A stretch of 18,288 nt of DNA. Origin: Chloroflexota bacterium. GTDB lineage: Bacteria; Chloroflexota; UBA6077; FW602-bin22; JACPQP01. How positions within the stretch are numbered: the stretch's first letter is position 1; each line of letters starts with the position of its first letter. Shown here one piece after another: positions 5,037-13,307 of this stretch. The notes beneath the pieces were generated by a model. The model had not been told where the DNA came from. It was given only the letters and a program-made list of their open reading frames with translations, and did not search any database. Location: the NCBI GenBank assembly GCA_016190465.1, contig JACPQP010000423.1, forward strand, positions 1 to 18,288. The letters are read 5' to 3'. A program made the position numbers and the translations under genes.

Positions 5037-6383
5037 AGACCGTTCCGTCACGTGGGCCGCGGGCAATGGCGAGGCCAGGCAGCGCTCCAGCGCGGCGTGA
5101 AGCGCCTGCTGCGTGACCGGCTTCACCAGGAAATCGGCCGCGCCGAGGGAGAACGCGAGGTCTCGCTCGCGGAGCACTGAGCAGACGATCACCGGTATTC
5201 CACTGGTCGCCTCGTCCCGGCGCAGCACCTGGAGGGTTTCCCAGCCGTCCAGCGCAGGCATCATCACGTCCAGCGTGATGACGTGAGGATGCACCTCACG
5301 GGCCAACCGGATCGCCTGACTGCCCGTGCTGGCCTGGATCATCTGGTACCCGCCAGCCCACAGATACCGCCGAAACAGGCGGGCGAAGTCCAGGTTGTCG
5401 TCGATGACCAACACTGTCGCCGTTGGTGCGACCGGCAACTGCAACCGAGCGGCGAAGTGACCACTCTCCCCCCCTTCAAGGTGCAACACTCCGCCCTGCA
5501 AGGCGATCAATCGCTCCGTCGTCACGATACGCTCATCCGCGGTCCGCCAGGCAGTCGGTCGGCTCGAGCTGATCGCCACCTGAAGCTCGACGCCCAGTGC
5601 CCCCGTGGCACCACGGATCTCCACCCGTCTCCCGTGTTCCCCCTCCACCGCGAGGCTGAGGAGGTTGAGGAGTGCCTGGCGAAGCACGGCACGGTTGATG
5701 GTGATCGGTGGCAGTTGGCCGGGCAGGGCAAGCTGGATGCGCACACCCCGACTCTCCGCCAGCGGCGTGATCGTGTCTACCACAGTGAGCACGATCTGCT
5801 TGACGTTCAGTGACCGGTCGGGTGGCGAACTGCCCAGCTTTGTTACCTCCACCTCAAGTGGGCTGGACTCGTGCAGGCCAGGCTCGAGCGGACTGGCGTC
5901 GAGCGGATCAGACTCGAGCTGATCGGGGTCGCGCCGATCGGACACCAGCGGACCGCCCTCCGGCGCTATCCCGGTGGGCGTCCGCGGTCGCGTCGGAGAT
6001 GGAGCGTCCTGCTCTGGCCGTCGCAGCCTCAGGCGCTTTGCCCAGAGGATGGCGGCCACGGCCTTCAACCCCATCAGGTGGTCGCGACGCATCTGCCGGC
6101 CGCTCACGCGCAGCTCCTCCTGGACGCGCTCGGAACTGGCCCCGTGGACATGGCGGAGGTAAAGGCAACGGTAGCGGCGCCAGGATGACTCCGGGCCACT
6201 CTCGCCCTGGGGCGGTCGCAGTTGCTCCAGCGCTTCCGCGACCTGGCGACGAAGCGCACCGCCGTCGAACCTTTCGCCGGGCCCGGCGAGCAGGTTGACC
6301 AGAGGAGACGCCTCGAGGAAGGGCGCATCGTCGAGATGATTGAGCGCATCCCGGACCAGGCGGAAAAACTGACTCTGCTCCAC
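5031..6383 (-). CDS. Receiver-domain protein with HTH-like N-terminus and degenerate kinase ATPase module
   Basis: Encodes 450 aa from GTG 6383, preceded by an AAGGGGG element. Residues 1-115 are helical and end in a probable helix-turn-helix (RYRCLYLRHVHGASSERVQE through RRDHLMGLKAVAAILW). Residues 120-190 form a Pro/Asp/Ser-rich linker. Residues 191-317 resemble a histidine-kinase ATPase domain without a HisKA helix. The N-box is altered (RQALLNLLSLAVE), and the DxGxG and GxGxG glycine motifs are absent, so ATP binding is unlikely. Residues 322-440 are an intact receiver: Asp328/329, phospho-acceptor Asp372 (LDVMMPALDG) and Lys421. It is probably a cytoplasmic phospho-acceptor or transcriptional output protein. 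The divergent kinase gene is the obvious candidate partner. DNA binding is inferred only. Confidence 0.75.
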   Translation of the reverse strand: MEQSQFFRLVRDALNHLDDAPFLEASPLVNLLAGPGERFDGGALRRQVAEALEQLRPPQGESGPESSWRRYRCLYLRHVHGASSERVQEELRVSGRQMRRDHLMGLKAVAAILWAKRLRLRRPEQDAPSPTRPRTPTGIAPEGGPLVSDRRDPDQLESDPLDASPLEPGLHESSPLEVEVTKLGSSPPDRSLNVKQIVLTVVDTITPLAESRGVRIQLALPGQLPPITINRAVLRQALLNLLSLAVEGEHGRRVEIRGATGALGVELQVAISSSRPTAWRTADERIVTTERLIALQGGVLHLEGGESGHFAARLQLPVAPTATVLVIDDNLDFARLFRRYLWAGGYQMIQASTGSQAIRLAREVHPHVITLDVMMPALDGWETLQVLRRDEATSGIPVIVCSVLRERDLAFSLGAADFLVKPVTQQALHAALERCLASPLPAAHVTERSQ

Positions 6384-6790
6384 AACTGCCCCCTTCGATT
6401 TGCTGAGCGACCTCGCCCCGCCCCAGACAGCCCTATCTTAGCTCAGTCGTCGCTCCTGGTGCCACCCGGCCGGACCAACTCCGCCCCAGGGACCGCCAGT
6501 CACCCACTCTCCCGGGGCTCACCAGGCACGTGCGCTAACTTCGGGCAGTGCGCAGAGACATTGAGCCGGGGGCGGACCTCTCCCCCAGGTGACCATAAGT
6601 CAGCGCCCACGGGGCTCACCAGGGGAGGTATCGCGGTCAGGCCGGTCAGGAAGGAGCTGTGAGCTCACCCTGGAGGAGATGGCGGTAGCGCCGCCAGGCG
6701 CCAGCGACTGGAGCGAACAGCTCGAGCAACCGGTCGACGACCTTGACGCCCCGGTGACGCGGCCCTATAGTGGCCCGCGGAGGGGTGATC
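6384..6790. other. Divergent intergenic region between signalling genes
   Basis: About 400 bp with no credible gene. It holds a 14-bp direct repeat, CGGGGCTCACCAGG (6513-6526 and 6610-6623), and at its right end the kinase promoter. I see no strong promoter for the minus-strand receiver gene; TAAGAT-like sequence is present near 6434-6439 without a good -35. Confidence 0.5.
6743..6771 (+). promoter_or_regulatory. Promoter of the hybrid histidine kinase gene
   Basis: TTGACG (6743-6748), a 17-bp spacer and TATAGT (6766-6771). The start site would be near 6778, giving a very short leader with GGAGGGG right behind it. Confidence 0.75.
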
Positions 6791-9067
6791 GTGAAAGGCG
6801 CCGGGTGGACACCGTCTGCCCCGGTCGAGTATACCGGCTCGGCCGTCGTCGAGCTTCGAGCGCAAAGCGTGCGGATGCTGGTGCCCGGAGCGCTGCTGGC
6901 GCTCGTCGGCTGGTTCATTGTCATCAGCGACGCCTGGCAGACGATAACCTGGTTGGTGCCGCTGGCCGCTCTGGGGTTTTGCGTGCTGGCGCTCGTCGCG
7001 CTTCGGCGAAGTCCGCGACTCGCCGCGGCCCTGCTGGTCCTCACCCTGCTGGCAGCCAACGGCGCTGCTCTGTGGCTTTATCCGTCCGGCATCCCGGCCG
7101 TCTTCTTCGGGCCGATCGTCACTACGGCGGGGATTCTGCTTGGCCCGATCCTCGGGGCAGCGGTCGCCGCCACGAGCAGCGCACTGGTCGTCCGGGCCAC
7201 CAGTGGTCCGGAGGGCGACCTCCCGCTGGACCTGGCGCTCGCGGCCCATTTCCTCATCTGGGCCGGGGCCCTGATCGCCTGGACCGCCGCACGCCCGGTC
7301 CATACGGCCCTGGACTGGGCCTGGAGCAGCTACCTCGACGCGCTGCACCGGGCCGAGGAGCTGCGTGATCGCCAGGGAGAGCTCAACCGCGCCCTGAAGA
7401 GCCTGACCGAGGCCTACTACCGGCTGGAGCGGGCGAACCAGGAGCTGGATCGGGCCAGAAAGGCCGCCGAGGAGGCGCGGCGCCAGAAGGCCGAGTTCGC
7501 CGCGAACATCAGCCACGAACTGCGGACACCCCTGAACCTCATCATCGGCTTCAGCGAGATGATGACGATCGCGCCGGAGAGCTACGGCGCCGAGACACTG
7601 CCCGACACCTACCGGGGCGACGTCGAAGCGGTTTACCGCAATGCCTGCCACCTCTCCGGACTGATCGACGACGTGCTGGACCTCAGCCAGATCGAAGCCG
7701 GCCGCATGGGGCTCTTCAGGGAGCAAGTGACGCTCGCGCAGGTTGTGGACGAGGCAGTGGGCGCGATCACCAGCCTGTTCCGTGACAAGGGGCTACGGAT
7801 GACCGTCGAGTTGCCGCTACAACCAGTGGTGCTGTACGCGGACCGCACCCGAATTCGGCAAGTCCTGATCAATCTCCTGAACAACGCCGCCCGCTTTACC
7901 GAGCGTGGCGAAGTTCGGATCGGCGCGCGAGCGAACCGGAGCGAGGTGGTGGTGAGCGTGGCGGACACCGGCCCGGGGATACCGCCGGAAGAGCTGCCCC
8001 GGATCTTCGACGAGTTTCACCGGGTGGACGGCAGCTATCAGCGCCGACCGGGCCACGGGCTGGGTCTGGCCATCTGCAAACGATTCGTCGAACTCCACGG
8101 CGGGAGCATCTGGGTGGAGAGCAGGCCGGGCGAGGGCTCGACCTTCCTGTTCAGTCTGCCTCTCCTGGCCAATGTGGTCACCACACCGGCCCGCGCCCAA
8201 TGGGAGACGTGGGTCCGTGTCCCTGAGGGCGAGCCACCACAGAAGACGGCGTTGCTCCTTGGCCTTGACGGCACCACGGCGAAATCCCTCTTGCGCCACC
8301 TGGACCTCGACGGCTGCCGGGTGACGGCTGCCGAGAGCCTGGAGCACGCCCGCCAGCTCATGGCCCAGCGGCCGCCCCACGCGGTCGTCGCCGTCGTCGC
8401 CAGCGAAGAGCAGGCCTGGGAGCAGCTTACCCCTCTCCGGGAAGCCTTCCGAAACACGCTGTTGCTGGTCTGCGTGGCCCGGGGAAGCCAGGCCGCGGCC
8501 CGAGAGCTCGGGGTGCGGGAGTACCTGACCAAGCCCGTCACCCACGATCAGGTCCGGGCGGCGCTGAGTGGGCTCGGCCGACGAGTCCGGGACGTCGTGG
8601 TGATCGAGGACGACCTCGAGATGCTGCGCCTGCTGGCCCGGCTGGTCCGCGCCAGTAACCCCCGCTGCCGCGTCCGGCAGGCCAGCGGGGGGATCGCCGG
8701 GCTGGCCCTTCTTCGCCAGCGGCGGCCTGATGTCGTCCTGCTCGATCTCCTCATGCCGGACCTGGATGGCCAGGCGGTGCTGCGGGAGATCCGGCGCGAG
8801 CCGGCCCTCGCCGATGTCCCGGTGGTGGTCATCACGGCCCACGGTCAAGCCAACGAGACGAGGATTGCGCCGACGGTGTTCGTGTCGCGGACCGGTAGCC
8901 TCTCCACGCGCGACCTCAGTCGCTTTCTGTCCGGTGCGCTGGACACCCTGGCGGCCCCACCCCCCGATCTTCTGGCCACAAGTTGGCCAGAAGTTGGCCA
9001 TATGGACGGTGACACCGCAAAGATTTCTCATTACAATACGCGGCAAGACAATACTGGGCAAGAGTAG
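6791..9067 (+). CDS. Membrane hybrid histidine kinase with two C-terminal receiver modules
   Basis: Encodes 758 aa from GTG 6791, placed 5 nt after GGAGGGG; an upstream in-frame GTG (6770) falls within the -10 and was not used. About five hydrophobic segments occupy residues 30-168, with no large extracellular domain. A coiled coil (about 180-235) leads to HisKA with His242 in NISHELRTPLN. The ATPase domain is intact: NLLNN (361-365), DTGPGIP (392-398) and GHGLGLAI (421-428). Residues 486-597 look like a receiver, but the strand that should carry the acceptor Asp reads VVAVVAS, so it is a pseudo-receiver, though LTKP is kept. Residues 600-715 are a second receiver with Asp652 (LDLLMPDLDG) but no conserved Lys (VSRTGSL instead). 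The last 35 residues are non-conserved and overlap the regulatory DNA of the next operon. It likely controls that importer or partners with the divergent receiver protein. Confidence 0.93.
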   Translation: MKGAGWTPSAPVEYTGSAVVELRAQSVRMLVPGALLALVGWFIVISDAWQTITWLVPLAALGFCVLALVALRRSPRLAAALLVLTLLAANGAALWLYPSGIPAVFFGPIVTTAGILLGPILGAAVAATSSALVVRATSGPEGDLPLDLALAAHFLIWAGALIAWTAARPVHTALDWAWSSYLDALHRAEELRDRQGELNRALKSLTEAYYRLERANQELDRARKAAEEARRQKAEFAANISHELRTPLNLIIGFSEMMTIAPESYGAETLPDTYRGDVEAVYRNACHLSGLIDDVLDLSQIEAGRMGLFREQVTLAQVVDEAVGAITSLFRDKGLRMTVELPLQPVVLYADRTRIRQVLINLLNNAARFTERGEVRIGARANRSEVVVSVADTGPGIPPEELPRIFDEFHRVDGSYQRRPGHGLGLAICKRFVELHGGSIWVESRPGEGSTFLFSLPLLANVVTTPARAQWETWVRVPEGEPPQKTALLLGLDGTTAKSLLRHLDLDGCRVTAAESLEHARQLMAQRPPHAVVAVVASEEQAWEQLTPLREAFRNTLLLVCVARGSQAAARELGVREYLTKPVTHDQVRAALSGLGRRVRDVVVIEDDLEMLRLLARLVRASNPRCRVRQASGGIAGLALLRQRRPDVVLLDLLMPDLDGQAVLREIRREPALADVPVVVITAHGQANETRIAPTVFVSRTGSLSTRDLSRFLSGALDTLAAPPPDLLATSWPEVGHMDGDTAKISHYNTRQDNTGQE
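8969..9000 (+). promoter_or_regulatory. Tandem 11-bp TGGCCA repeats upstream of importer promoter
   Basis: TGGCCA recurs at 8973, 8984 and 8995, exactly 11 bp apart. The first two units, TGGCCACAAGT and TGGCCAGAAGT, differ at one base. The block also contains a perfect 10-bp inverted repeat (CTTCTGGCCA, 5 nt, TGGCCAGAAG; 8969-8993). It ends 8 bp before the -35, the usual place for an activator. The TTGGCCA-GAAG-TTGGCCA spacing (7+4) resembles sites of OmpR/PhoB-type regulators, which is an architectural analogy only. Confidence 0.6.
9009..9037 (+). promoter_or_regulatory. Promoter of first sugar importer operon
   Basis: GTGACA (9009-9014), a 17-bp spacer and TACAAT (9032-9037) lie in a locally AT-rich stretch within the last codons of the kinase gene. 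The start would be near 9044, about 65 nt before the binding-protein ATG. Confidence 0.7.
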
Positions 9068-9108
9068 CCGCGGAATAGACCGCGATGACGATGAGGAGAG
9101 AGGTAAAG

Positions 9109-10692
9109 ATGGATGTCCGACCACGCACCAGCCGCCGCGCGTTCCTGAGGTTGACGGGTCTGGCCGCCGCGAGCACGGCCCTGATTGCCGCCTGCGCGCC
9201 GGCCGCTCCGCCGACGGCGACGCCCGCGCCCAGGCCGGTGGAGCCAGCCAAGCCCACCGTGGCCCCGCAGCCGGCCGCGCCGACGGCCACGACCGCTGCG
9301 CCCAAGCCCGCGGCCGCCCCGACGGCGACCTCGGTCCCGGCGAAGCCCACTGCCGCGCCGACTGTCCAGCCGGTGACAAAGCCACAGGCAGCCGCCAAGA
9401 CCAGTATCCAGGTGTGGGCCTGGGCCACCCCCGACTGGAAGGCCTCGGTCGACGAGTTCAACGCCACGAACGCGAAGATCGAGGCGAAGCTCTCCGCCAT
9501 CGGCGACACCGTCTGGGGGGACCAGAAGATCCTCACTGCGGTCGCGGCCGGCACCGGTCCGGACGTCGCCGTCCAGGGCCGCCACCAGCTCCGCCAGTGG
9601 GCGATGCGTCACACTTTCCGTCCGGTCAACGACTACATCCAGCGCGACAAGATCGACCGAAAGGACTACTTCCCCGACCAGTGGGACGAGACGACCTGGG
9701 CCGGCAAGATCTACGGCCTGCCGCTGGCGACGGACGTGCGGATCTTCTTCTGGAACAAGAAACTCTTTGCCGAGGTTGGGCTGGACCCGGCGAAGCCACC
9801 GAAGAACCTCCGGGAGCTGGAGGAGTACGCCGTCAAGCTGACCAAGAAGTCCGGGAGCAGCGTCGACCGATATGGCTTCCTCCCCTACTGGGGGAACACC
9901 TGGACCTGGCTCTGGGGCCTGCTCTTTGGCGCCGAGTTCTTGAGCCCGGACAACCGGACCATCACCTGCGACGACCCCAAGATCGTCGAGGCGGTGGAGT
10001 GGATGGTGGGGTTCTACGACCGGGTGAACGGGGGCTACAACGGCACCACCGCCTTCCTCCAGGGGTTCCAGGGGCCGGCGAACAACCCCTTCGTCCTGGG
10101 CAAGGTCGCGATGGTCGGCATCACGGAGGGTTCTTCGTCGCTCTACGCCACCTTCCCCGAGCTGGACTTCGGAGCGGCGCCGGTCCCCTGGCCGGACGGT
10201 GGCCGAAAGATGCAGTGGTCCTGCGCCTGGTCGGCGATCATGCCGAAGACGGTGAAGCAGCCCGATGCCGGCTGGGAGCTCATCAAGTACGCCACCAGCG
10301 ACGGGTACCTGGCGATGGCGACGAAAGGGCTGGAGTTGCGCAAGGCCGACTGGGAGCGCCAGAAGCTGCCGGGCCAGGTCGCCTACTTTCCGCCGATGGT
10401 CTCCAACCGGAACACGCTGGCCCAACTGGACAAGAAGTATGGCCCGGAGCTGACGCCCAGGCTGAAGCCGGTCTGGGAACTGGCCAAGGACGCGATGAAC
10501 TGGTCCCGGGGATGCGGGATCATCATGGGTCCGGTCGGCGAGATCTACTGGGTGACGATGGACAAGGGGACCCAGGAGGCCCTCCTCAAGAAGAAGACTG
10601 CGAAAGAGGCGATGGCCGAGGTGAAGGCGAAAGTCCAGGCCGAGCTGGACACCCAGTGGAAGAAGTGGGAGGCCAACCCGGAGGACAAGTAG
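9109..10692 (+). CDS. Sugar ABC transporter substrate-binding lipoprotein (CUT1 type)
   Basis: Encodes 527 aa. ATG 9109 follows a purine-rich GAGGAGAGAGG with a short spacer; an in-frame start at 9085 precedes that site and would give a worse leader. It has a Tat signal (SRRAFLRL, residues 8-15) and lipobox LIAAC (Cys29), so it is exported folded and lipid-anchored outside the cytoplasmic membrane. Residues 30-105 are an Ala/Pro/Thr/Lys-rich tether. The remainder is a family 1 (MalE/UgpB-like) binding protein: TSIQVWAWATPDW, ILTAVAAGTGPDVAVQG, WAGKIYGLPLATDVRIFFWN and KVAMVG. Ligand is probably a sugar or oligosaccharide but cannot be specified. It is first in an operon with two permease genes, 12 bp before the next gene. 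Its expression likely depends on the promoter inside the kinase 3' end. Confidence 0.93.
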   Translation: MDVRPRTSRRAFLRLTGLAAASTALIAACAPAAPPTATPAPRPVEPAKPTVAPQPAAPTATTAAPKPAAAPTATSVPAKPTAAPTVQPVTKPQAAAKTSIQVWAWATPDWKASVDEFNATNAKIEAKLSAIGDTVWGDQKILTAVAAGTGPDVAVQGRHQLRQWAMRHTFRPVNDYIQRDKIDRKDYFPDQWDETTWAGKIYGLPLATDVRIFFWNKKLFAEVGLDPAKPPKNLRELEEYAVKLTKKSGSSVDRYGFLPYWGNTWTWLWGLLFGAEFLSPDNRTITCDDPKIVEAVEWMVGFYDRVNGGYNGTTAFLQGFQGPANNPFVLGKVAMVGITEGSSSLYATFPELDFGAAPVPWPDGGRKMQWSCAWSAIMPKTVKQPDAGWELIKYATSDGYLAMATKGLELRKADWERQKLPGQVAYFPPMVSNRNTLAQLDKKYGPELTPRLKPVWELAKDAMNWSRGCGIIMGPVGEIYWVTMDKGTQEALLKKKTAKEAMAEVKAKVQAELDTQWKKWEANPEDK

Positions 10693-10704
10693 CGGAGGGC
10701 TGGC

Positions 10705-11634
10705 ATGGCGACTTCCGAGGCGCTGGTCCCGCGCCGGCGGGGCGGGTTATCCCGCCGGCGCGCCATCACCTTCTACCTGTTGATCTCGCCCTGGCTGCTG
10801 GGCTTCATCCTCTTCACGGCCGGGCCGATGCTCTTCTCATTCTGGATTAGCTTCCAGGACTACGCCATTGTGAACCCCCCGATCTGGATCGGCCTTCAGA
10901 ACTACGCCACCCTGCTGGAGGACCCGCTGGTCGGGGTGTCGCTGTACAACACGCTGTACTACACGATCCTTGCCGTCCCGCTGGCGATGACGACGGCGAT
11001 GGTCCTGGCGATGCTCCTCAACCAGCGGTTTCGGGGCATCGCGCTTTACCGAACCATCTTCTACCTGCCGACGATCGTGCCGGTCGTCGCCTCGACCATT
11101 CTGTGGATGTGGATCTACCAGCCGGAGTGGGGGCTGCTCAACACGGCGCTCAAGATGCTCGGCATCCCCGGACCAGGCTGGCTCAACTCCGAGGCGTGGT
11201 CCAAGCCGGCCCTGGTGCTGATGGCCGTCTGGGGCTCCGGCGGGACGATGATCATCTATCTGGCCGGGCTCCAGGGCGTGCCCGAGCAACTCTACGAGGC
11301 GGCGTCCATCGACGGAGCCACGACCTGGCAGCGCTTCTGGAACGTCACCATCCCGATGATGACGCCGACGATCTTCTTCACCCTGGTCCTGGGAATCATC
11401 GGCTCGTTCCAGGTGTTCACCGTGGCGTTCATCGCCACCAACGGCGGGCCACTGGACTCGACCCTGTTCTATATGCTTTACCTGTTCCGTAACGCCTTCT
11501 TCTTCGCGAAGATGGGCTACGCCTCGGCGATGGCCTGGGTGCTCCTGGTGATCCTGCTCGGCCTGACGGCCATCCAGTTTGCGATTGCCCCGCGCTGGGT
11601 CTACTACGAGGGTGAGAGGAGAGACACGAGGTGA
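10705..11634 (+). CDS. Sugar ABC transporter permease, MalF/UgpA type
   Basis: Encodes 309 aa with about six membrane helices, beginning with the family pattern YLLISPWLLGFILFTAGPML. The cytoplasmic EAA loop that docks the ATPase is clear (EQLYEAASIDGATTWQRFW, with Gly204). ATG 10705 is preceded by CGGAGGG in the 12-bp gap after the binding-protein gene. It forms the channel with the next gene product; their genes overlap by 4 bp, which suggests translational coupling and equal dosage. No ATPase gene is nearby, as is common for CUT1 systems that share an MsmX/UgpC-like ATPase. Confidence 0.95.
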   Translation: MATSEALVPRRRGGLSRRRAITFYLLISPWLLGFILFTAGPMLFSFWISFQDYAIVNPPIWIGLQNYATLLEDPLVGVSLYNTLYYTILAVPLAMTTAMVLAMLLNQRFRGIALYRTIFYLPTIVPVVASTILWMWIYQPEWGLLNTALKMLGIPGPGWLNSEAWSKPALVLMAVWGSGGTMIIYLAGLQGVPEQLYEAASIDGATTWQRFWNVTIPMMTPTIFFTLVLGIIGSFQVFTVAFIATNGGPLDSTLFYMLYLFRNAFFFAKMGYASAMAWVLLVILLGLTAIQFAIAPRWVYYEGERRDTR

Positions 11635-12521
11635 GGAGCGCCGCACGCCCGTCGCTGGTGGTGGCCGGCCAGCGATCCGTGATTCGCCTGGCGCACCTGC
11701 GGCGCCGGGTGAACTCCTCGGCTATCTACCTTGCCCTGGTGGCGCTCTCGGTGGTGTTTGTCCTCCCGTTCCTCTGGATGGTGTCGACGTCGCTGAAGGC
11801 GAACCGGCAGATCTTCCTCTTCCCGCCGGAGTGGATCCCCAATCCGCTGATCTGGGAGAACTATCCGGCCATCTTCACCTTCGCGCCCTTCCACCTCTAC
11901 ACGCTGAACACGCTGATCATCACCGTGGCCACCACCTTCGGGTCTCTTCTCTCTTGCTCCCTCGTGGCCTACGGGTTCGCCCGGTTCGAGGCGCCGGGCA
12001 GCCGGATCCTGTTCATGCTCCTTCTCTCGACGATGATGCTGCCGAGCATCGTCACTCTGGTGCCCCACTTCATCATCTTCACCCGGCTCAACTGGATCGA
12101 TACGTTCCTCCCGCTGATCGTCCCCTCCTACTTCGCCTCCCCGTTCTTCGTCTTCCTGCTCCGGCAGTTCTTCCTGACGCTGCCTCGCGAGCTGGAGGAC
12201 GCGGTCGCCATCGACGGTGGGGGCGTGCTCGCGACCTGGTGGCACGTGATGCTTCCGCTGAGCAAGCCCGCGCTGGGGACCGTGGCCATCTTCAGCTTCC
12301 TCGGCCACTGGAACGACTTCGTCGGCCCGTTGATCTACCTGAACAGCGAGGAGAAGTACACGATCTCGATCGGCCTGCGGGTCTTCCAGCAGCAACACAG
12401 CGTGGAATGGGCACTCCTCATGGCCGCCTCGACGCTGATGACCCTGCCCTGCATCGTGATCTTCTTCTTCGCGCAGCAGCACTTCGTCAAGGGCATCGCC
12501 CTGACGGGCATCAAGGGCTGA
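11631..12521 (+). CDS. Sugar ABC transporter permease, MalG/UgpE type
   Basis: Encodes 296 aa starting at GTG 11631, overlapping the previous TGA in GTGA. Six predicted helices and the EAA loop PRELEDAVAIDGGGVLATWW (with Gly196) define the MalG-like partner subunit. The C-terminus FFFAQQHFVKGIALTGIKG is family-typical, and its coding sequence reappears as degenerate fragments elsewhere in the window. The gene ends 13 bp from the stop of the convergent VapC-like gene, with no terminator hairpin visible between them. Confidence 0.95.
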   Translation: MRSAARPSLVVAGQRSVIRLAHLRRRVNSSAIYLALVALSVVFVLPFLWMVSTSLKANRQIFLFPPEWIPNPLIWENYPAIFTFAPFHLYTLNTLIITVATTFGSLLSCSLVAYGFARFEAPGSRILFMLLLSTMMLPSIVTLVPHFIIFTRLNWIDTFLPLIVPSYFASPFFVFLLRQFFLTLPRELEDAVAIDGGGVLATWWHVMLPLSKPALGTVAIFSFLGHWNDFVGPLIYLNSEEKYTISIGLRVFQQQHSVEWALLMAASTLMTLPCIVIFFFAQQHFVKGIALTGIKG

Positions 12522-12534
12522 GCCTCGGAGATGG

Positions 12535-12972
12535 CTACCGCTCCACGGCCAGCAGCGGACGGACGACCTTCGCCAGCTCGGTTGAGGAGAGCGCTCGGAC
12601 GAGTCGGTCATCGCCGGTGATCAGGGGGCACCCCTCGGCCAGGGCGACCGCGAGGTAGAGGGCATCGTACACGGTACGCTGCCATCGGGTAGCGATGTCG
12701 AGCGCGGGTCGGAGAAAGGCGCTGGCCGGGCGGAGAGCGAGGGGGCAGGCCGCGACGAAGGCGTCGGCGACGTCTGACGCTTCTGATGGGCTCAACTCTC
12801 CCCGGCGAACCTTCTTCCAGATCACGTTTCCGAACTCCGCGACGAGGAGGTCCGGCGCCAGCAGCGAATCACCGCCGTTCAGGATGGCCGTGGCTTCGGC
12901 GGTGCCCACCTCGGGCACATACCACTTCACTGCCACGCTCGCGTCGACGACCAGCTTGCCGGAGGCGCTCAC
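12535..12972 (-). CDS. vapC: PIN-domain toxin, VapC family
   Basis: Encodes 145 aa from GTG 12972, overlapping the antitoxin stop in GTGA. All four acidic residues of a PIN ribonuclease can be seen: Asp10 (VVDASVAVKWYVPE), Glu46 (LLVAEFGNVIW), Asp103 (TVYDALYLAVA) and Asp121 (LITGDDRL). VapC toxins are Mg-dependent endoribonucleases that cleave tRNA or rRNA and are held inactive by the partner antitoxin. The length is normal and no catalytic residue is missing, so it is probably functional. The target RNA cannot be inferred. Confidence 0.93.
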   Translation of the reverse strand: MSASGKLVVDASVAVKWYVPEVGTAEATAILNGGDSLLAPDLLVAEFGNVIWKKVRRGELSPSEASDVADAFVAACPLALRPASAFLRPALDIATRWQRTVYDALYLAVALAEGCPLITGDDRLVRALSSTELAKVVRPLLAVER

Positions 12973-13208
12973 CGTTCCCGATCTTCCCGGATCAGGTCGG
13001 CGCTATCGCTAAACGTACGTCGGCTCGCCGTCAGCCGGGCCCGGATCGCCGCCGCGACCTGCGCGGGGGTCTGGGTCGTGGACTCCCGAGCGCTGGCTTC
13101 GAGGATCTCCAGAACCTCCCGCTGCAAGGAGCGGCGGTTCCGCCGCGCGCGCTCCTTCAGGGTGTCCAGCACCGGCTGGGATACATCGCGTACAAGGATG
13201 CGGGGCAT
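12969..13208 (-). CDS. FitA/VapB-type ribbon-helix-helix antitoxin
   Basis: Encodes 79 aa. ATG 13208 (MPRILVRDVSQPVLDTLKER) follows AAGGAGAG with good spacing; a longer in-frame start at 13247 would place the operator inside the coding region. The N-terminal half matches a FitA-like ribbon-helix-helix (RILVRDV strand, then RRNRRSLQREVLEILE). The charged C-terminal half would wrap the toxin. It is co-transcribed and translationally coupled with the PIN toxin, and the complex probably autoregulates through the GCTAGC sites upstream. Confidence 0.92.
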   Translation of the reverse strand: MPRILVRDVSQPVLDTLKERARRNRRSLQREVLEILEASARESTTQTPAQVAAAIRARLTASRRTFSDSADLIREDRER

Positions 13209-13239
13209 GAGCACTCTCCTTGTCTTCGCGCAAAGGTGC

Positions 13240-13288
13240 GCTAGCAAAATGCTGCTATTATGCTAGCACAGACCCAGACACCTGTCAA
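13240..13288 (-). promoter_or_regulatory. Toxin-antitoxin promoter with paired GCTAGC operator
   Basis: On the minus strand, TTGACA (13283-13288), a 17-bp spacer and TAGCAT (13260-13265). Two palindromic GCTAGC sites (13240-13245 and 13262-13267) are 22 bp apart, two helical turns. One overlaps the -10 and the other lies just downstream. Paired sites like this suit a dimer-of-dimers ribbon-helix-helix repressor. Confidence 0.8.
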
Positions 13289-13307
13289 CGCTCCTGGGTC
13301 TCACGCC

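Noticed and set aside
8730..10850. Long open frame spanning the kinase end and binding-protein gene
   Set aside because: Low-complexity out-of-frame translation of GC-rich coding DNA; both underlying genes have clear domains in another frame.
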